NCBI GenBank assembly: GCA_002389905.1
Contig: DGRE01000029.1
Span: 1 to 64,000 of the forward strand
Direction of reading: 5' to 3'
DNA from: Hungatella sp. UBA4396
Lineage (GTDB): Bacteria > Bacillota > Clostridia > Lachnospirales > Lachnospiraceae
DNA length: 64,000 nt
Part shown: positions 1 to 8,507 of the stretch, piece by piece
Numbering within the stretch: position 1 is the first letter of the stretch
How the letters are laid out: every line of letters starts with the position of its first letter
Notes under the pieces: model-generated
Seen by the model: the letters and a program-made list of their open reading frames with translations, nothing else
Told to the model about the DNA's origin: nothing
Databases searched by the model: none
Position numbers and translations under genes: made by a program

Positions 1-192
1 CTAGTTAATTGTAGCCGATCCACAGAATTGTTTGATGAAAGAGGTTATAGTGATGGGGCAGACAACGAAGAGGGGGTCTCGAAGCCTTTATTCTTTTACT
101 TATATTCCAAAGACCGCATTGAGGCTAAGCCGTTTCTTTTAAGTATTTGCAGTAGAATAACTCCTGAAAAATATGAAAAAAGGTATTGCTAA
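1..192 (+). CDS. 3' end of an unidentified protein (truncated by window edge)
   Basis: An open frame enters from the left edge in frame 1 and ends at a TAA at 190-192, giving 63 C-terminal residues. The piece is polar, with an acidic stretch (GADNEEG) and a hydrophobic patch (PLFFYLY). A hairpin with a matching stem follows 18 bases after the stop, which supports a real gene end. I do not recognise the family, and with no N-terminus visible no function can be given. It could also be the tail of a decayed gene. Confidence 0.5.
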   Translation, partial: LVNCSRSTELFDERGYSDGADNEEGVSKPLFFYLYSKDRIEAKPFLLSICSRITPEKYEKRYC

Positions 193-210
193 GTGGTAGA
201 TACTTTCAGT

Positions 211-250
211 AAAGGGCAGAACTTTGATTAGGTAGCTCTGCCCTTTGCGG
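211..250 (+). terminator. Hairpin terminator after the partial gene
   Basis: AAAGGGCAGA (211-220) and TCTGCCCTTT (237-246) form a perfect 10-bp stem with a 16-base loop. The right arm ends in TTT but no longer U-run follows, so it may terminate only moderately. Confidence 0.6.
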
Positions 251-415
251 CATCGAGTCAAATATATGCAGGAAGGCGAAAAAACTTGTTCAGACTCAGG
301 AGTACATCTCGTCTTTGTTTGACTGAATAAAAGTATATAGGCGAAAGCAGGTTGTTTTTTATTGGTGTGTGCTGTTGCTTTCTAGCTCTTATTTTTTTTA
401 CGTCAAAAGGTAAGG

Positions 416-459
416 TTGACACGAGCGAACGTGAGTGATATGCTTGCAGTATAGCATAT
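416..459 (+). promoter_or_regulatory. Sigma-A promoter with overlapping 7-bp inverted repeat
   Basis: A perfect -35 TTGACA (416-421) is spaced 17 bases from TATGCT (439-444), which also has an extended -10 TGA. ATATGCT (438-444) and AGCATAT (453-459) form an inverted repeat covering the -10 and the likely start of transcription. The next gene encodes an HTH protein, so this could be its own operator (inference). The untranslated leader would be about 27 bases. Confidence 0.6.
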
Positions 460-477
460 ACGAGGAGTGAATGCAGA

Positions 478-2034
478 GTGTCAGATATAAAACAAAAACT
501 TTATGAGGATATAATATCTATTTATCTGGATACAGGTTCAGTAAAGGAGACTGCTAAGAGACTGGGAACATATCCAATTAAGGTGCGGCGAGTATTAATT
601 ACTGAAGATTTATGGAAAAGCAATACCAGCCAGAAGGTTGGGCAATTATATAAAAAAGGTGTAGCTGTTGCTGAAATTGCCAAGGTACTTTTTATGTCGG
701 AGAAAAACGTGCAGTCATATCTTCCGTATACAAGAGGTCAATATGGAGGGGGGATACGCAGTAATGAAGCTATGCGAAGTGACGAATACCGGGTTCGTAA
801 AAGTCTGGCAGTAAAGTTTCAGGTAAGAAACAAGGGAGCATTTGCTCAGCAGGAATTTCAAAATATAGAAATGGAGATGGGTAGAATGATGAGGCTGAAC
901 ATTACGGAAGAAAGGAATAGCCAATTGGACGGAGGACGTCCGATTCCATATGCAATTAAACTTCATTTGAAATTGGATAATGAAGAACAATATTTAGACG
1001 ACTCTGAGAGAGAAATACTTAGGAAGTATGGAAAGATGAAGGAGTGGATTACCAGGGATTTTATTGTTCCAGGAGATATAACGCTTCATGCTCTCCATTA
1101 TGCCATTAATAAGGCATTTGGCTGGCAGAACAGTCATTTGCATAGTTTTCACCCTTACGAAAAGGACTATGAAAAGATGGTTAAGGGTGGGTTGCTTGTA
1201 GAGTGGAATAAGCTTGCGGGTATGTATTTCAGGTTTCCTACAGATGATTATGAAGACCTTTATTGGGATGATGATTATGAGCCAAGTGTAAGTGTTAAGA
1301 CATGGCTCAGGAGAAAGTATACAGGGCCGTACTATTATGGAGGAACGAGAGAATATTATGACCGGTGCCAGGAAGAAGTACAGAAGCTGATTTCATGGAA
1401 ACCGGTTTTAGAGGTTCGTAAATCATTTGGAGAATGGTATGTGGAATGCAAAGAATTAGCAGAGAAGAGTGGAGATAAGGCTGACAAGGCAGACATGATT
1501 AAGCGAATTGTGCCAATTACAGACGTTACTGTGAGGGAACTTGAGGATACCATATCATTTGATGGTGCATTCGATGAATTAATTGAGAGGCTTCCTTTAT
1601 ATGATATTTTGCTTATGCCGGATGAGAAACAGGACTTTAATGCCTGGCATTTTGCAAATGGAAGGATTCTGAAAAAAATAGAAAGTGATCAAGCCTGTCT
1701 TGCCCCGGTTACAACTCCAATTTTAAAAGAATTACGTTATTGGTATGACTATGGTGATAATTGGAATATAAAAATTACTGCTGTAAAAGTCTATGCAGCA
1801 AAGGCTGACTATATAGAATCAGGCTATTCCGTCCAACCATTGGAAGAACACAGACCAATATGTGTGGAGACAGATGGACTTCCGTTATGTGATGATGTGG
1901 GAGGACTTGGCGGATATTGTAATATGCTTGAGGTACTTCATGGAGATGATCCGGCAGAAAAGGAAGATTTTAGGGTATGGTCACGAGGAATGGGGTGGAC
2001 AGGCAGGAGCAGTAAGCCGGAAAACATATTGTAG
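478..2034 (+). CDS. HTH-containing pRiA4b ORF-3-like protein
   Basis: This 518-residue protein starts with GTG, preceded by GAGGAG about ten bases upstream. Residues 1-85 hold two helix-turn-helix-like segments (around VKETAKRLGTYPIKVRRV and VAEIAKVLFMSEKNV). From about residue 160 it matches the pRiA4b ORF-3 fold: IKLHLKL, then TLHALHYAINKAFGWQNSHLH, and near the C-terminus YWYDYGDNWNIKI. The family is common on plasmids and in defence or mobile neighbourhoods, and its biochemical role is unknown. The HTH fusion suggests DNA binding. It stands alone behind its own promoter, and a hairpin follows the stop. A decayed copy of its 3' end lies near 10,063-10,155. I am confident of the family, not of a function. 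Confidence 0.75.
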   Translation: MSDIKQKLYEDIISIYLDTGSVKETAKRLGTYPIKVRRVLITEDLWKSNTSQKVGQLYKKGVAVAEIAKVLFMSEKNVQSYLPYTRGQYGGGIRSNEAMRSDEYRVRKSLAVKFQVRNKGAFAQQEFQNIEMEMGRMMRLNITEERNSQLDGGRPIPYAIKLHLKLDNEEQYLDDSEREILRKYGKMKEWITRDFIVPGDITLHALHYAINKAFGWQNSHLHSFHPYEKDYEKMVKGGLLVEWNKLAGMYFRFPTDDYEDLYWDDDYEPSVSVKTWLRRKYTGPYYYGGTREYYDRCQEEVQKLISWKPVLEVRKSFGEWYVECKELAEKSGDKADKADMIKRIVPITDVTVRELEDTISFDGAFDELIERLPLYDILLMPDEKQDFNAWHFANGRILKKIESDQACLAPVTTPILKELRYWYDYGDNWNIKITAVKVYAAKADYIESGYSVQPLEEHRPICVETDGLPLCDDVGGLGGYCNMLEVLHGDDPAEKEDFRVWSRGMGWTGRSSKPENIL

Positions 2035-2087
2035 AAGAAGCGGAATTGGGAATATATCGTAAAATGATTCGTGATTTAAGATGAAAT

Positions 2088-2140
2088 AGCCTGCTGTACT
2101 GGATTAACTCTATTTTTGTGTTCCGGACAGCAGGCTGTTT
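2088..2140. terminator. Hairpin terminator between convergent genes
   Basis: AGCCTGCTGT (2088-2097) pairs with ACAGCAGGCT (2127-2136) over a loop of 29 bases. It lies between the convergent pRiA4b-ORF3-like and Uma2 genes and could serve both. A mutated copy of this hairpin is at 10,159-10,207. Confidence 0.65.
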
Positions 2141-2170
2141 CTGCATAGCAGGAAGGTTGAATTTTGACGA

Positions 2171-2728
2171 TCAGGAATTGAGAAGCTGCCCGATCTCCTT
2201 GAAGTCAATGTAAAGGTCATCGTAGATGTTTACCTTTATGGTAGAATTGAATGTGTATGGTATGCTGACCATATCTCCCTCAAAGTAGTTTACAGATACA
2301 GTTCGCCGGTTTGGATCTACTATCCAGTATTCACGAATACCATAGTTCTTATAATAGTATAACTTTTTAATATAATCATCAGAGGAATTGCTGGGAGATA
2401 CAATTTCAATGATAAAATCAGGAGCGCCATTACAGCGTTTCCCATCCAGTTTATCTTTGTCACAGATGATCATGATATCTGGCTGTACAATTAAAAGTGG
2501 CTTATCATTGAGCTTCACATCAAAGGGTGCAGGTAATACCCTGCAAGACCCTTCTTTTCCTTTCACATAGGAATTTAGGGTAGAGGATAATTCCAAAAGG
2601 ATGGTTTGATGTATCTGTGAAGGACTAGCCATATACTTGATCAGGCCTTCAAAGACTTCGGCCCTGGTGTCCTCTGGCAGTGCCTCATATTCTTCTAAAG
2701 TGGTAAGAGATTGTTGTGTTAATGGCAT
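2171..2728 (-). CDS. Uma2-family (DUF820) PD-(D/E)XK nuclease-fold protein
   Basis: I chose the ATG at 2728 because AGGAAG lies seven bases upstream; this gives 185 residues. An in-frame ATG at 2767 has no ribosome site and reads into transposase debris. The family pattern is clear: EVFEGLIKYMASPSQIHQ near the N-terminus, VQPDIMIICD, then PDFIIEIVSPSN (the D and E-x-V of the PD-(D/E)XK core), followed by KLYYYKNYGIREYWIVDP. Uma2 proteins have a restriction-endonuclease fold and are abundant in cyanobacteria and some Firmicutes. They are often linked to mobile DNA, but their natural substrate is not established. All core residues are present, so it may be active. Confidence 0.8.
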   Translation of the reverse strand: MPLTQQSLTTLEEYEALPEDTRAEVFEGLIKYMASPSQIHQTILLELSSTLNSYVKGKEGSCRVLPAPFDVKLNDKPLLIVQPDIMIICDKDKLDGKRCNGAPDFIIEIVSPSNSSDDYIKKLYYYKNYGIREYWIVDPNRRTVSVNYFEGDMVSIPYTFNSTIKVNIYDDLYIDFKEIGQLLNS

Positions 2729-2753
2729 AAAACCACTTCCTTTCTTTGCAGTA

Positions 2754-2980
2754 TTATTTTTTTGCAATCACGGACAGGAAAGAATTAATACGTCGGTTGA
2801 AAGCTTCAACCTTGCCTTTTCCTTCCGGATGATATGGTTTTGCATGAAGGAGCAGGATATCCTCAATGCCAGTTCGTTACAGGTAGTATACCGGTATTTT
2901 GTGGACAGTGCAAGAGAGCAGAATTTACTGTTCATGGACAATGGCAGGAGGCAACTTGATAAAAAAGTTTTGAATCTATA
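2754..2980 (-). pseudogene. Remnant of a DDE (rve-type) transposase
   Basis: On the minus strand a frame reads LLHAKPYHPEGKGKVEAFNR, the typical C-terminal core of DDE integrase-type transposases (PY-P-GKGK-E-FNR). It is stopped just upstream and ends at TAA 2754-2756. The preceding part of the domain appears only in another frame, so the gene is frameshifted, carries stops and is truncated at both ends. No terminal inverted repeats were found. It sits directly against the start of the Uma2 gene and marks an old insertion. Confidence 0.6.
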
Positions 2981-2984
2981 ACAG

Positions 2985-3302
2985 TTAGTAAATAAGCCAA
3001 CTATATTCTTGCCGGAAATCAAGGATATAGTCTACATAGACTATATCATCTTGGATTTGATAAAGAACAAGATACGATTTTTCAATAAACATCTTGTGAT
3101 ACTTATTGGGAGGAATATACATTTCCCCAAAGAAAGGAAACCTCTTCGGCATCTTGGACAAAGAACACAAAGCAGATATTATCTGTTTCTTTTTAGCCAC
3201 CGCCGATTCCTTATGGACTTGCATCATAAAACGAATGTGAGTTTCCAACATTTTCTTTACCCTGCCAGAAATCATGACTTTATACTTTTGATTTCCCGTC
3301 AT
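2985..3302 (-). CDS. RelE/ParE-family toxin
   Basis: The 105-residue basic protein has the RelE/ParE layout: a helical N-terminus (VMISGRVKKMLETHIRFM), then PKRFPFFGEMYIPPNKYHKM, LVLYQIQDDIVYVDYILD and a short tail. In Clostridia this family acts as the mRNA-cleaving or gyrase-targeting half of a type II toxin-antitoxin pair; which of the two applies here is not visible. It begins three bases after the stop of the upstream antitoxin reading frame, so the two would be translationally linked. The toxin frame is intact while the antitoxin frame is broken, which is unusual. It may have lost activity by point mutation, since the family's catalytic residues are variable. Confidence 0.8.
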   Translation of the reverse strand: MTGNQKYKVMISGRVKKMLETHIRFMMQVHKESAVAKKKQIISALCSLSKMPKRFPFFGEMYIPPNKYHKMFIEKSYLVLYQIQDDIVYVDYILDFRQEYSWLIY

Positions 3303-3305
3303 ACG

Positions 3306-3572
3306 TTATACCTCTTCAATCATATGATCAAGATGAATATCCGACTCATCTAACGTACAACCTGTTCTTCCTGCAAGTCTATCTTCTTCTACTGCTAAAA
3401 GTTCCTCTCTGAGTTTCAGTATCTTTTCCCTTCTGTTAAAGGTTTCAATATCCATAACTACCAGATCACCCTCACCATTTTAGGGAAGGAAAACCGGCTC
3501 TGCAGTTTTTCTGCACATATCGGCTATCTCGTTGTAGTTCTGACGAATTGCTGCTGATGGACGAATATTCAT
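3306..3572 (-). pseudogene. Phd/YefM-type antitoxin gene with in-frame stop
   Basis: The frame begins at ATG 3572 after a strong ribosome site (AGGAGG, spacing 7). It reads MNIRPSAAIRQNYNEIADMC, then AEPVFLP, a TAA at codon 31 (3480-3482), and continues in the same frame as NGEGDLVVMDIETF up to TAA 3306. Phd/YefM antitoxins normally read PV-(I/F)-(L/T)-x-(K/N)-NG-x-x-x-LVVM here, so the stop falls exactly inside the conserved hinge. The rest of the 88-codon gene is undamaged. Restart at Met40 would lack the DNA-binding part. A sequencing error is possible and should be considered. Confidence 0.75.
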
Positions 3573-3605
3573 AGAGATACCTCCTAGCAACTGATTGATA
3601 GTAAT

Positions 3606-3634
3606 ATTATACTTATATAATACAATGAAGTCAA
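3606..3634 (-). promoter_or_regulatory. Sigma-A promoter of the toxin-antitoxin pair
   Basis: On the minus strand TTGACT (3634-3629) and a perfect TATAAT (3611-3606) are 17 bases apart. This is one of the best promoters in the window and it is intact although the antitoxin frame behind it is broken. Confidence 0.7.
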
Positions 3635-3668
3635 TGTACATAGAAAAGTTCAATTCCTTAGATGATGC

Positions 3669-3752
3669 ATATTCCGAGGCACTATCGGAATATACATGAT
3701 CCTTGTAAAAAAATGTAAAAAAGTATCTTTTTATTCACTTTTCTGGTACAAT
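3669..3752 (+). promoter_or_regulatory. Inverted repeat and extended -10 before the nuclease-STAND gene
   Basis: ATATTCCGA (3669-3677) and TCGGAATAT (3685-3693) form a perfect 9-bp inverted repeat with a 7-base spacer. An extended -10, TGG-TACAAT, lies at 3744-3752 without a convincing -35. The repeat may be an operator or the stem of a short hairpin; it sits between the divergent toxin-antitoxin and nuclease-STAND genes. The leader from here to the ATG is about 65 AT-rich bases. Confidence 0.4.
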
Positions 3753-3822
3753 AACATACAAAGGATAATACCAGATTATCTTAAAAATTAGTTATTTATA
3801 AATAATAGGGGATTTCATAATT

Positions 3823-6800
3823 ATGAAAGAGCAATCAAAGAATACATCTGAAGTTTGGAAAAAGGTATTAGAGAAGAAAGTTAACAGTAATAAACTTTTA
3901 TTAGCTAAATCGGTAAAGCAGGAAAATAAACCGTATAAGGTACAGATTTTTGAAGTCTTAGCTGCCGAAACCTTAAATTTACATGATCAATATGTTAGGT
4001 GGGAGGTTACAAAGGCAGTAGGAGATGGTGGTATTGATTTAATTGGCTATGAAAAACGAAATGTTGCTACTCCTTTCGCCCAGATTTTTGATCTGGTATC
4101 TTTAGGACAGGTTAAACGTCGAACGACCAGCTATCGCTACGATAATTTTAAGGCTGATGTAGGAAAAATTAATGAATATTGTTTAAAAACCAAATTTTTT
4201 GAAGATAAATCTTTAAAACAAGTCATATTCGTAATAAGTACAGAAGCAGCGAAAGGCATCAGTGAAATAAAAAACCGCATGGACAATGAAGACAATCCGT
4301 GGTTAATGAATCAAAGACAAAGTAATATCAGCTTTATTGATGCAGATAATCTATTAAAAAGTTGGAAAATGAATTATGGTTATTTTGAAAATATATTAAA
4401 GGAAGCTCTAACATCTGAAGAATTGGTGCTATTCCGAAAATACGTTGAGCAATATGATTTTTCATGGATTTCTACTTCAGTATCAGCTCCTCCAATATGC
4501 AGTATTGGAGAAACTATTTTGCAAACTCTGTCCTTTAATATTGATATCGATGAAATTGGTATGGAGGTTATTTTACGATGGATTCCACCTGAACCATTGA
4601 ATGTTCAGTTGATACACCCCCTTCTTCTTGTTAATCCCAGACAGGAAGGATTTCCCATGCATATTTATAAAGATTCACAGCTTATACTTACATTTCGTGG
4701 ATTAAAAACTGGGGTGTTGGATTTTGGTGCAATAGAGTTATACTCTCCTAAGTCAGAGTTTCTTACCCGGCAAAAATTAAATGAAGTGGAGATATCTGAC
4801 GGATTTTCTCCCGTATATTATGATAAACCTTATAGGGAAACATTACATTCACTAGAACAATTATGTGTGGAAGAATCTTGCGACTTTATACCTGTTTTAA
4901 TTCGAGGATGCGGAGGAATTGGTAAGTCCACATTAATTAGTGAAGTTTTTATACATGCGGCAGGAAGGAACTTTTTATGTATTGATGTAGCCCATCCTAA
5001 AGATAGAAATCATGAACGGTTTATAATTAAAGAACTGTTTAAAAATATTATTTTTCCTAATAGAACAGAAATTTGTTTTGATTCTTCTTTTATATCAAAT
5101 ATCAGAACATTTATGGGGCAAAACTATAATGAAAAGTGGGAAAAAGATTTATGCATATTTTTTACTGGAGAATCTGATTATAATTCCAGAACAATTGCCG
5201 AATGTTTAACCACCGTAATTTTTCTCATATCTGCCCAGAAGCCTGTATTTCTTTGGTTAAGTGATCTGCATTGGATGTCTGAAGATGCTGTCAATATTAT
5301 TAACATTACTATTGATGAATTAAATAACAATCAAAATATCCTCAAACATCGTGTGCTATGGTTGTTTGAAGGAAGGGATGATGAGTATATTATCATAGAT
5401 AATCATCCATTTTTTCCTGCACAGTGGCACAGATTTATGGAAAATAGTTTTACAGTCAACCTCCGTCTTAGTGTATGGAAACCAGAAGAATGTGAAGAAT
5501 TTGTCAAGTCACTATTCATGATAAATTCTGAGGAAGAATATATATATGATATATTGATAAAACAAATTTGCAGCAAAGCCAATGGCGTCCCAATGCATAT
5601 GTTAGAATTGATAAAAACCTTATTGGAAAAGAAATACGTGATGATTTCTAAAAACCAGAGGCTGCTATTGACTGATCATAATTATTCGGAATGCTTATCT
5701 GAAGATATATTAATTGCAATTAAGATTCGAATTAAATTTTACCGGGCATTAGCAGATGACTTTATTGATGTACTGACAGTAATTGCACATTTGGACTGCG
5801 ATATTCCAGCTCATTTAGTTTCAACCATGATAAAAAATTTAAATGAAAAATATATAAATTTTCAAAAGATAAAAAGACAAAGTGCATTTATCATAGAAAA
5901 TGTTGATTCAATTAAATTTTCTCATGAACATTATCATACTATATTCCGTTCTCTGCCTGTAAAGAACCAAGATATATTATCGGAATTTATAGATTATTAT
6001 AAGGCCCTTTCACATTTGTCTCCAAAAGATCGATTGGCCCTTATTACATTGCAAAAACTCAGCAATAATACAAAACCCGAAATCCTAAGAAAAGATATAA
6101 TGGCTTTTTTGACTGAAGAACCAAGTACTTCGATTCAGCTTCTATTGTATGAATACTTAGCAGAACTTCCTCCATTAAAAAAAGAAACAGAAGATTTTCC
6201 ATTGTATTATATATATTATCAATTATGCGAGCTTTATATTTATGACGGCAGTTGGAAAACGGCAGAATATTATCTTCAAAAACAATTAGATATTCCATAC
6301 ATAAAGGAGCCTAAAGCAGCAATATATAGAATAAAAGCAAAGCAGGAAATGGCTAATATTTTAGCTGATCGGCTTTATTTTGAAAAAGCCATAAAGGAAG
6401 CTTTAGAAGGAATTGAATTGGCTGAACTGTGGATGGAAAAGTCATCATTGATACCTAAGGAGTATGATTCCTTTGTTCGAGAAAAGGCAAAACTTCAGGC
6501 AAGGCTGGCTGTATGCTATTGGTTTTCCGGTGATATTGAAAAAGCGTCGAAACATCAAAAAGAATCATATCGATTGTCTCTTGGACAAAAAGACAAATAT
6601 GCTGCAGCACATGTATTATATGAAATCGGAACATTAGAATTTCACAAACGTTATGATGTTGGAATCAAAATAATGAATAAGGTGATTTCAGAAATTGACG
6701 AGATACCTGAACTGAAGCAGTATGAGCAGACATTGATAGAAGTGCAGTCACTTATTGGAGTCATAATAAAAGCAGCAATAGAAAAAAACAGCAGTCTTCT

Positions 6801-7260
6801 TAAAAAGGTTAAGTTGGAATCAAAAGAATTAATGGAATATTATAAAAGTAATCCTCATTCCTATGAAGAATTTTTGTGTCTTACGGTACGAGGAATATAT
6901 TTTTTCCTGGAGGGTAACGAGAAATCCGCATTGATATGCTTTTTTGATAGTTTAAGAAAGGCTGTAGAAAGTGATATGCCTAATTTAGAGTGGAAAGCTC
7001 TGTTCAATATTGCTCAAGTATATACACTTCAAACATGGGAAACTGCAACCCGGTATGCCCAAAAGACAAGGAAGATTCTTGATGATATGAAACAAAACAA
7101 TCCGCATATTACGGATTGCCTTGTTAAGATGCTGCAACCGGTCTATGACAGGCTGGACGGTATAGAGCAAAAAAAAGATTTAACCTCTTTGTCCATTGAA
7201 ACAAATCATAATTTATTGGCAGTCAGTATCGATGGACTTCTTTTTACTATTATGAATTAA
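3823..7260 (+). CDS. PD-(D/E)XK nuclease - STAND NTPase - TPR protein (Avs-like defence candidate)
   Basis: This is a single 1145-residue protein. Residues about 35-200 look like an Mrr-type restriction domain: QIFEVLAAETL, then WEVTKAVGDGGIDLIG and GQVKRR, which give the D...(Q)xK core. A Walker A (GCGGIGKST) lies near residues 361-369 and a Walker B-like VFLWLSDLHWMSED near 472, typical of AAA_16/STAND ATPases. The last third (about 790-1145) is helical with repeated A/Y/L patterns such as LQARLAVCYWFSGDIEKASK, consistent with TPRs. Nuclease-STAND-TPR is the architecture of antiviral STAND (Avs) proteins, which sense phage proteins and then degrade DNA. That role is inferred from architecture and from nearby defence genes. 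The gene is visibly more AT-rich than its chromosomal neighbours and its 3' end overlaps a convergent gene by 11 bases. Confidence 0.7.
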   Translation: MKEQSKNTSEVWKKVLEKKVNSNKLLLAKSVKQENKPYKVQIFEVLAAETLNLHDQYVRWEVTKAVGDGGIDLIGYEKRNVATPFAQIFDLVSLGQVKRRTTSYRYDNFKADVGKINEYCLKTKFFEDKSLKQVIFVISTEAAKGISEIKNRMDNEDNPWLMNQRQSNISFIDADNLLKSWKMNYGYFENILKEALTSEELVLFRKYVEQYDFSWISTSVSAPPICSIGETILQTLSFNIDIDEIGMEVILRWIPPEPLNVQLIHPLLLVNPRQEGFPMHIYKDSQLILTFRGLKTGVLDFGAIELYSPKSEFLTRQKLNEVEISDGFSPVYYDKPYRETLHSLEQLCVEESCDFIPVLIRGCGGIGKSTLISEVFIHAAGRNFLCIDVAHPKDRNHERFIIKELFKNIIFPNRTEICFDSSFISNIRTFMGQNYNEKWEKDLCIFFTGESDYNSRTIAECLTTVIFLISAQKPVFLWLSDLHWMSEDAVNIINITIDELNNNQNILKHRVLWLFEGRDDEYIIIDNHPFFPAQWHRFMENSFTVNLRLSVWKPEECEEFVKSLFMINSEEEYIYDILIKQICSKANGVPMHMLELIKTLLEKKYVMISKNQRLLLTDHNYSECLSEDILIAIKIRIKFYRALADDFIDVLTVIAHLDCDIPAHLVSTMIKNLNEKYINFQKIKRQSAFIIENVDSIKFSHEHYHTIFRSLPVKNQDILSEFIDYYKALSHLSPKDRLALITLQKLSNNTKPEILRKDIMAFLTEEPSTSIQLLLYEYLAELPPLKKETEDFPLYYIYYQLCELYIYDGSWKTAEYYLQKQLDIPYIKEPKAAIYRIKAKQEMANILADRLYFEKAIKEALEGIELAELWMEKSSLIPKEYDSFVREKAKLQARLAVCYWFSGDIEKASKHQKESYRLSLGQKDKYAAAHVLYEIGTLEFHKRYDVGIKIMNKVISEIDEIPELKQYEQTLIEVQSLIGVIIKAAIEKNSSLLKKVKLESKELMEYYKSNPHSYEEFLCLTVRGIYFFLEGNEKSALICFFDSLRKAVESDMPNLEWKALFNIAQVYTLQTWETATRYAQKTRKILDDMKQNNPHITDCLVKMLQPVYDRLDGIEQKKDLTSLSIETNHNLLAVSIDGLLFTIMN

Positions 7261-8494
7261 CTTGAAGCTTTTGATAATAATCTTTTACGCAGTCACATAA
7301 AACAGCTCCTACCTTTTTTATTTCATCAATAGTATGTGAATCACTAAATATAATATAACCTTTAGTAAATATTAGCTGTTTTGACATGTATTCCATTAAA
7401 TGATAACGAAATGGATCCTCCATATGACGAAAACCAGGTGTATGTAAGCTAAAACAACCCGTAGAACCACTAAGATATATGGCAGAAGTATTTCTTTCAG
7501 ATGTTAAAATCATGGATAGTTCATCCATGATTTTTTTTACCGGTTGATTCCAGGTAGGCCATTCATTGGTTTCAGACAACAGCTTTTCACAGGCAATTGC
7601 AGCAGCCAGAGCTAAATGTTCTCCTGCATGCGCATTAGAAATTTGGAGTTGCTCCATAATTAAAATGTCATCATCATCACCCAGCACAAGCGCAAGAGGT
7701 AAACCATTTGTCAACCCCTTTGAGATACAAAGGAAATCGGGTCTGAGATTAAATAAGGTGGTCGCACCTCCATATGCAAACCGAATGCCTGATGTCACCT
7801 CATCAAATATAACATATATACCTTTGGCATGGCATAGTTCTATGATATCTTTTAAAAGTTCGGATGAGTAATTTGCGGGACAAAGAATAACACATGCAAT
7901 CTTCTCTCCGTAGTTATTTATATTTGTAGTAAATTCCTCTTTGTCAGTCTGACAAGATATATGTGTCAAATTAATTTTGTCTGGAATTCCAAGAGAGGAG
8001 GGTAAACAATTATAGTATGAGGGGCTGCACCAATCAAGCCATCCATGGTATTCTCCAAAGGATAGAGTCATATTTCGTCCTGTCTGATAGCGGGCTGAAC
8101 GCACTGCTGCATAAACTGAATCGGCCCCATTTTTAAAAAATTTTATTGCCTTATACTGTTGAAAACGGGCAAGAATTATTTCAGCCAGTTCATATTCGAG
8201 TGTTGATGGAACTGAGAAGTTAATCCCCTTATAAACTTGCTTTATTATAGCATCATTAACTTCTTTGCGGTTATGTCCCCAAACCACCGTTCCCATTGCC
8301 ATCTCGCAATCCAACCAGGCATTTCCATCAATATCAGTAAAATGGCTTCCATAAGCACTTTCCGCATAGAATGGGCTATGTCCAGGAGATAGCCGATGAG
8401 GGCTTTTGGCCAATGTACTGGATCCGGCAGGTATTATTTTGCTGCACTTTTTTTCAAATTGAATACTTTTATTTAATCTTATTTCTTTGTCCAT
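7250..8494 (-). CDS. Class III PLP aminotransferase (glutamate-1-semialdehyde aminotransferase-like)
   Basis: Starting at ATG 8494 (GAAAGGG upstream) the protein has 414 residues. The class III fold is evident: PAGSSTLAKSPHRLSPGHSP near the N-terminus, FFKNGADSVYAAVRSARYQT, SFGEYHGWLDW, the PLP-binding Asp in FDEVTSGIRFAYGG, and the Schiff-base Lys in CISKGLTNGLPLALV. It resembles GSA aminotransferases used for sugar or secondary-metabolite precursors more than HemL, and no haem genes are near. It follows a glycosyltransferase gene by 13 bases, so the pair probably forms an operon making or modifying a glycan or small molecule. The substrate cannot be told. Its stop codon lies inside the convergent nuclease-STAND gene. 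Confidence 0.75.
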   Translation of the reverse strand: MDKEIRLNKSIQFEKKCSKIIPAGSSTLAKSPHRLSPGHSPFYAESAYGSHFTDIDGNAWLDCEMAMGTVVWGHNRKEVNDAIIKQVYKGINFSVPSTLEYELAEIILARFQQYKAIKFFKNGADSVYAAVRSARYQTGRNMTLSFGEYHGWLDWCSPSYYNCLPSSLGIPDKINLTHISCQTDKEEFTTNINNYGEKIACVILCPANYSSELLKDIIELCHAKGIYVIFDEVTSGIRFAYGGATTLFNLRPDFLCISKGLTNGLPLALVLGDDDDILIMEQLQISNAHAGEHLALAAAIACEKLLSETNEWPTWNQPVKKIMDELSMILTSERNTSAIYLSGSTGCFSLHTPGFRHMEDPFRYHLMEYMSKQLIFTKGYIIFSDSHTIDEIKKVGAVLCDCVKDYYQKLQVNS

Positions 8495-8507
8495 AAAAGT
8501 GCCCTTT

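Noticed and set aside
2637..2981. 114-residue plus-strand frame
   Set aside because: It crosses the Uma2 start and the transposase remnant antisense; the transposase core is recognisable only on the minus strand.
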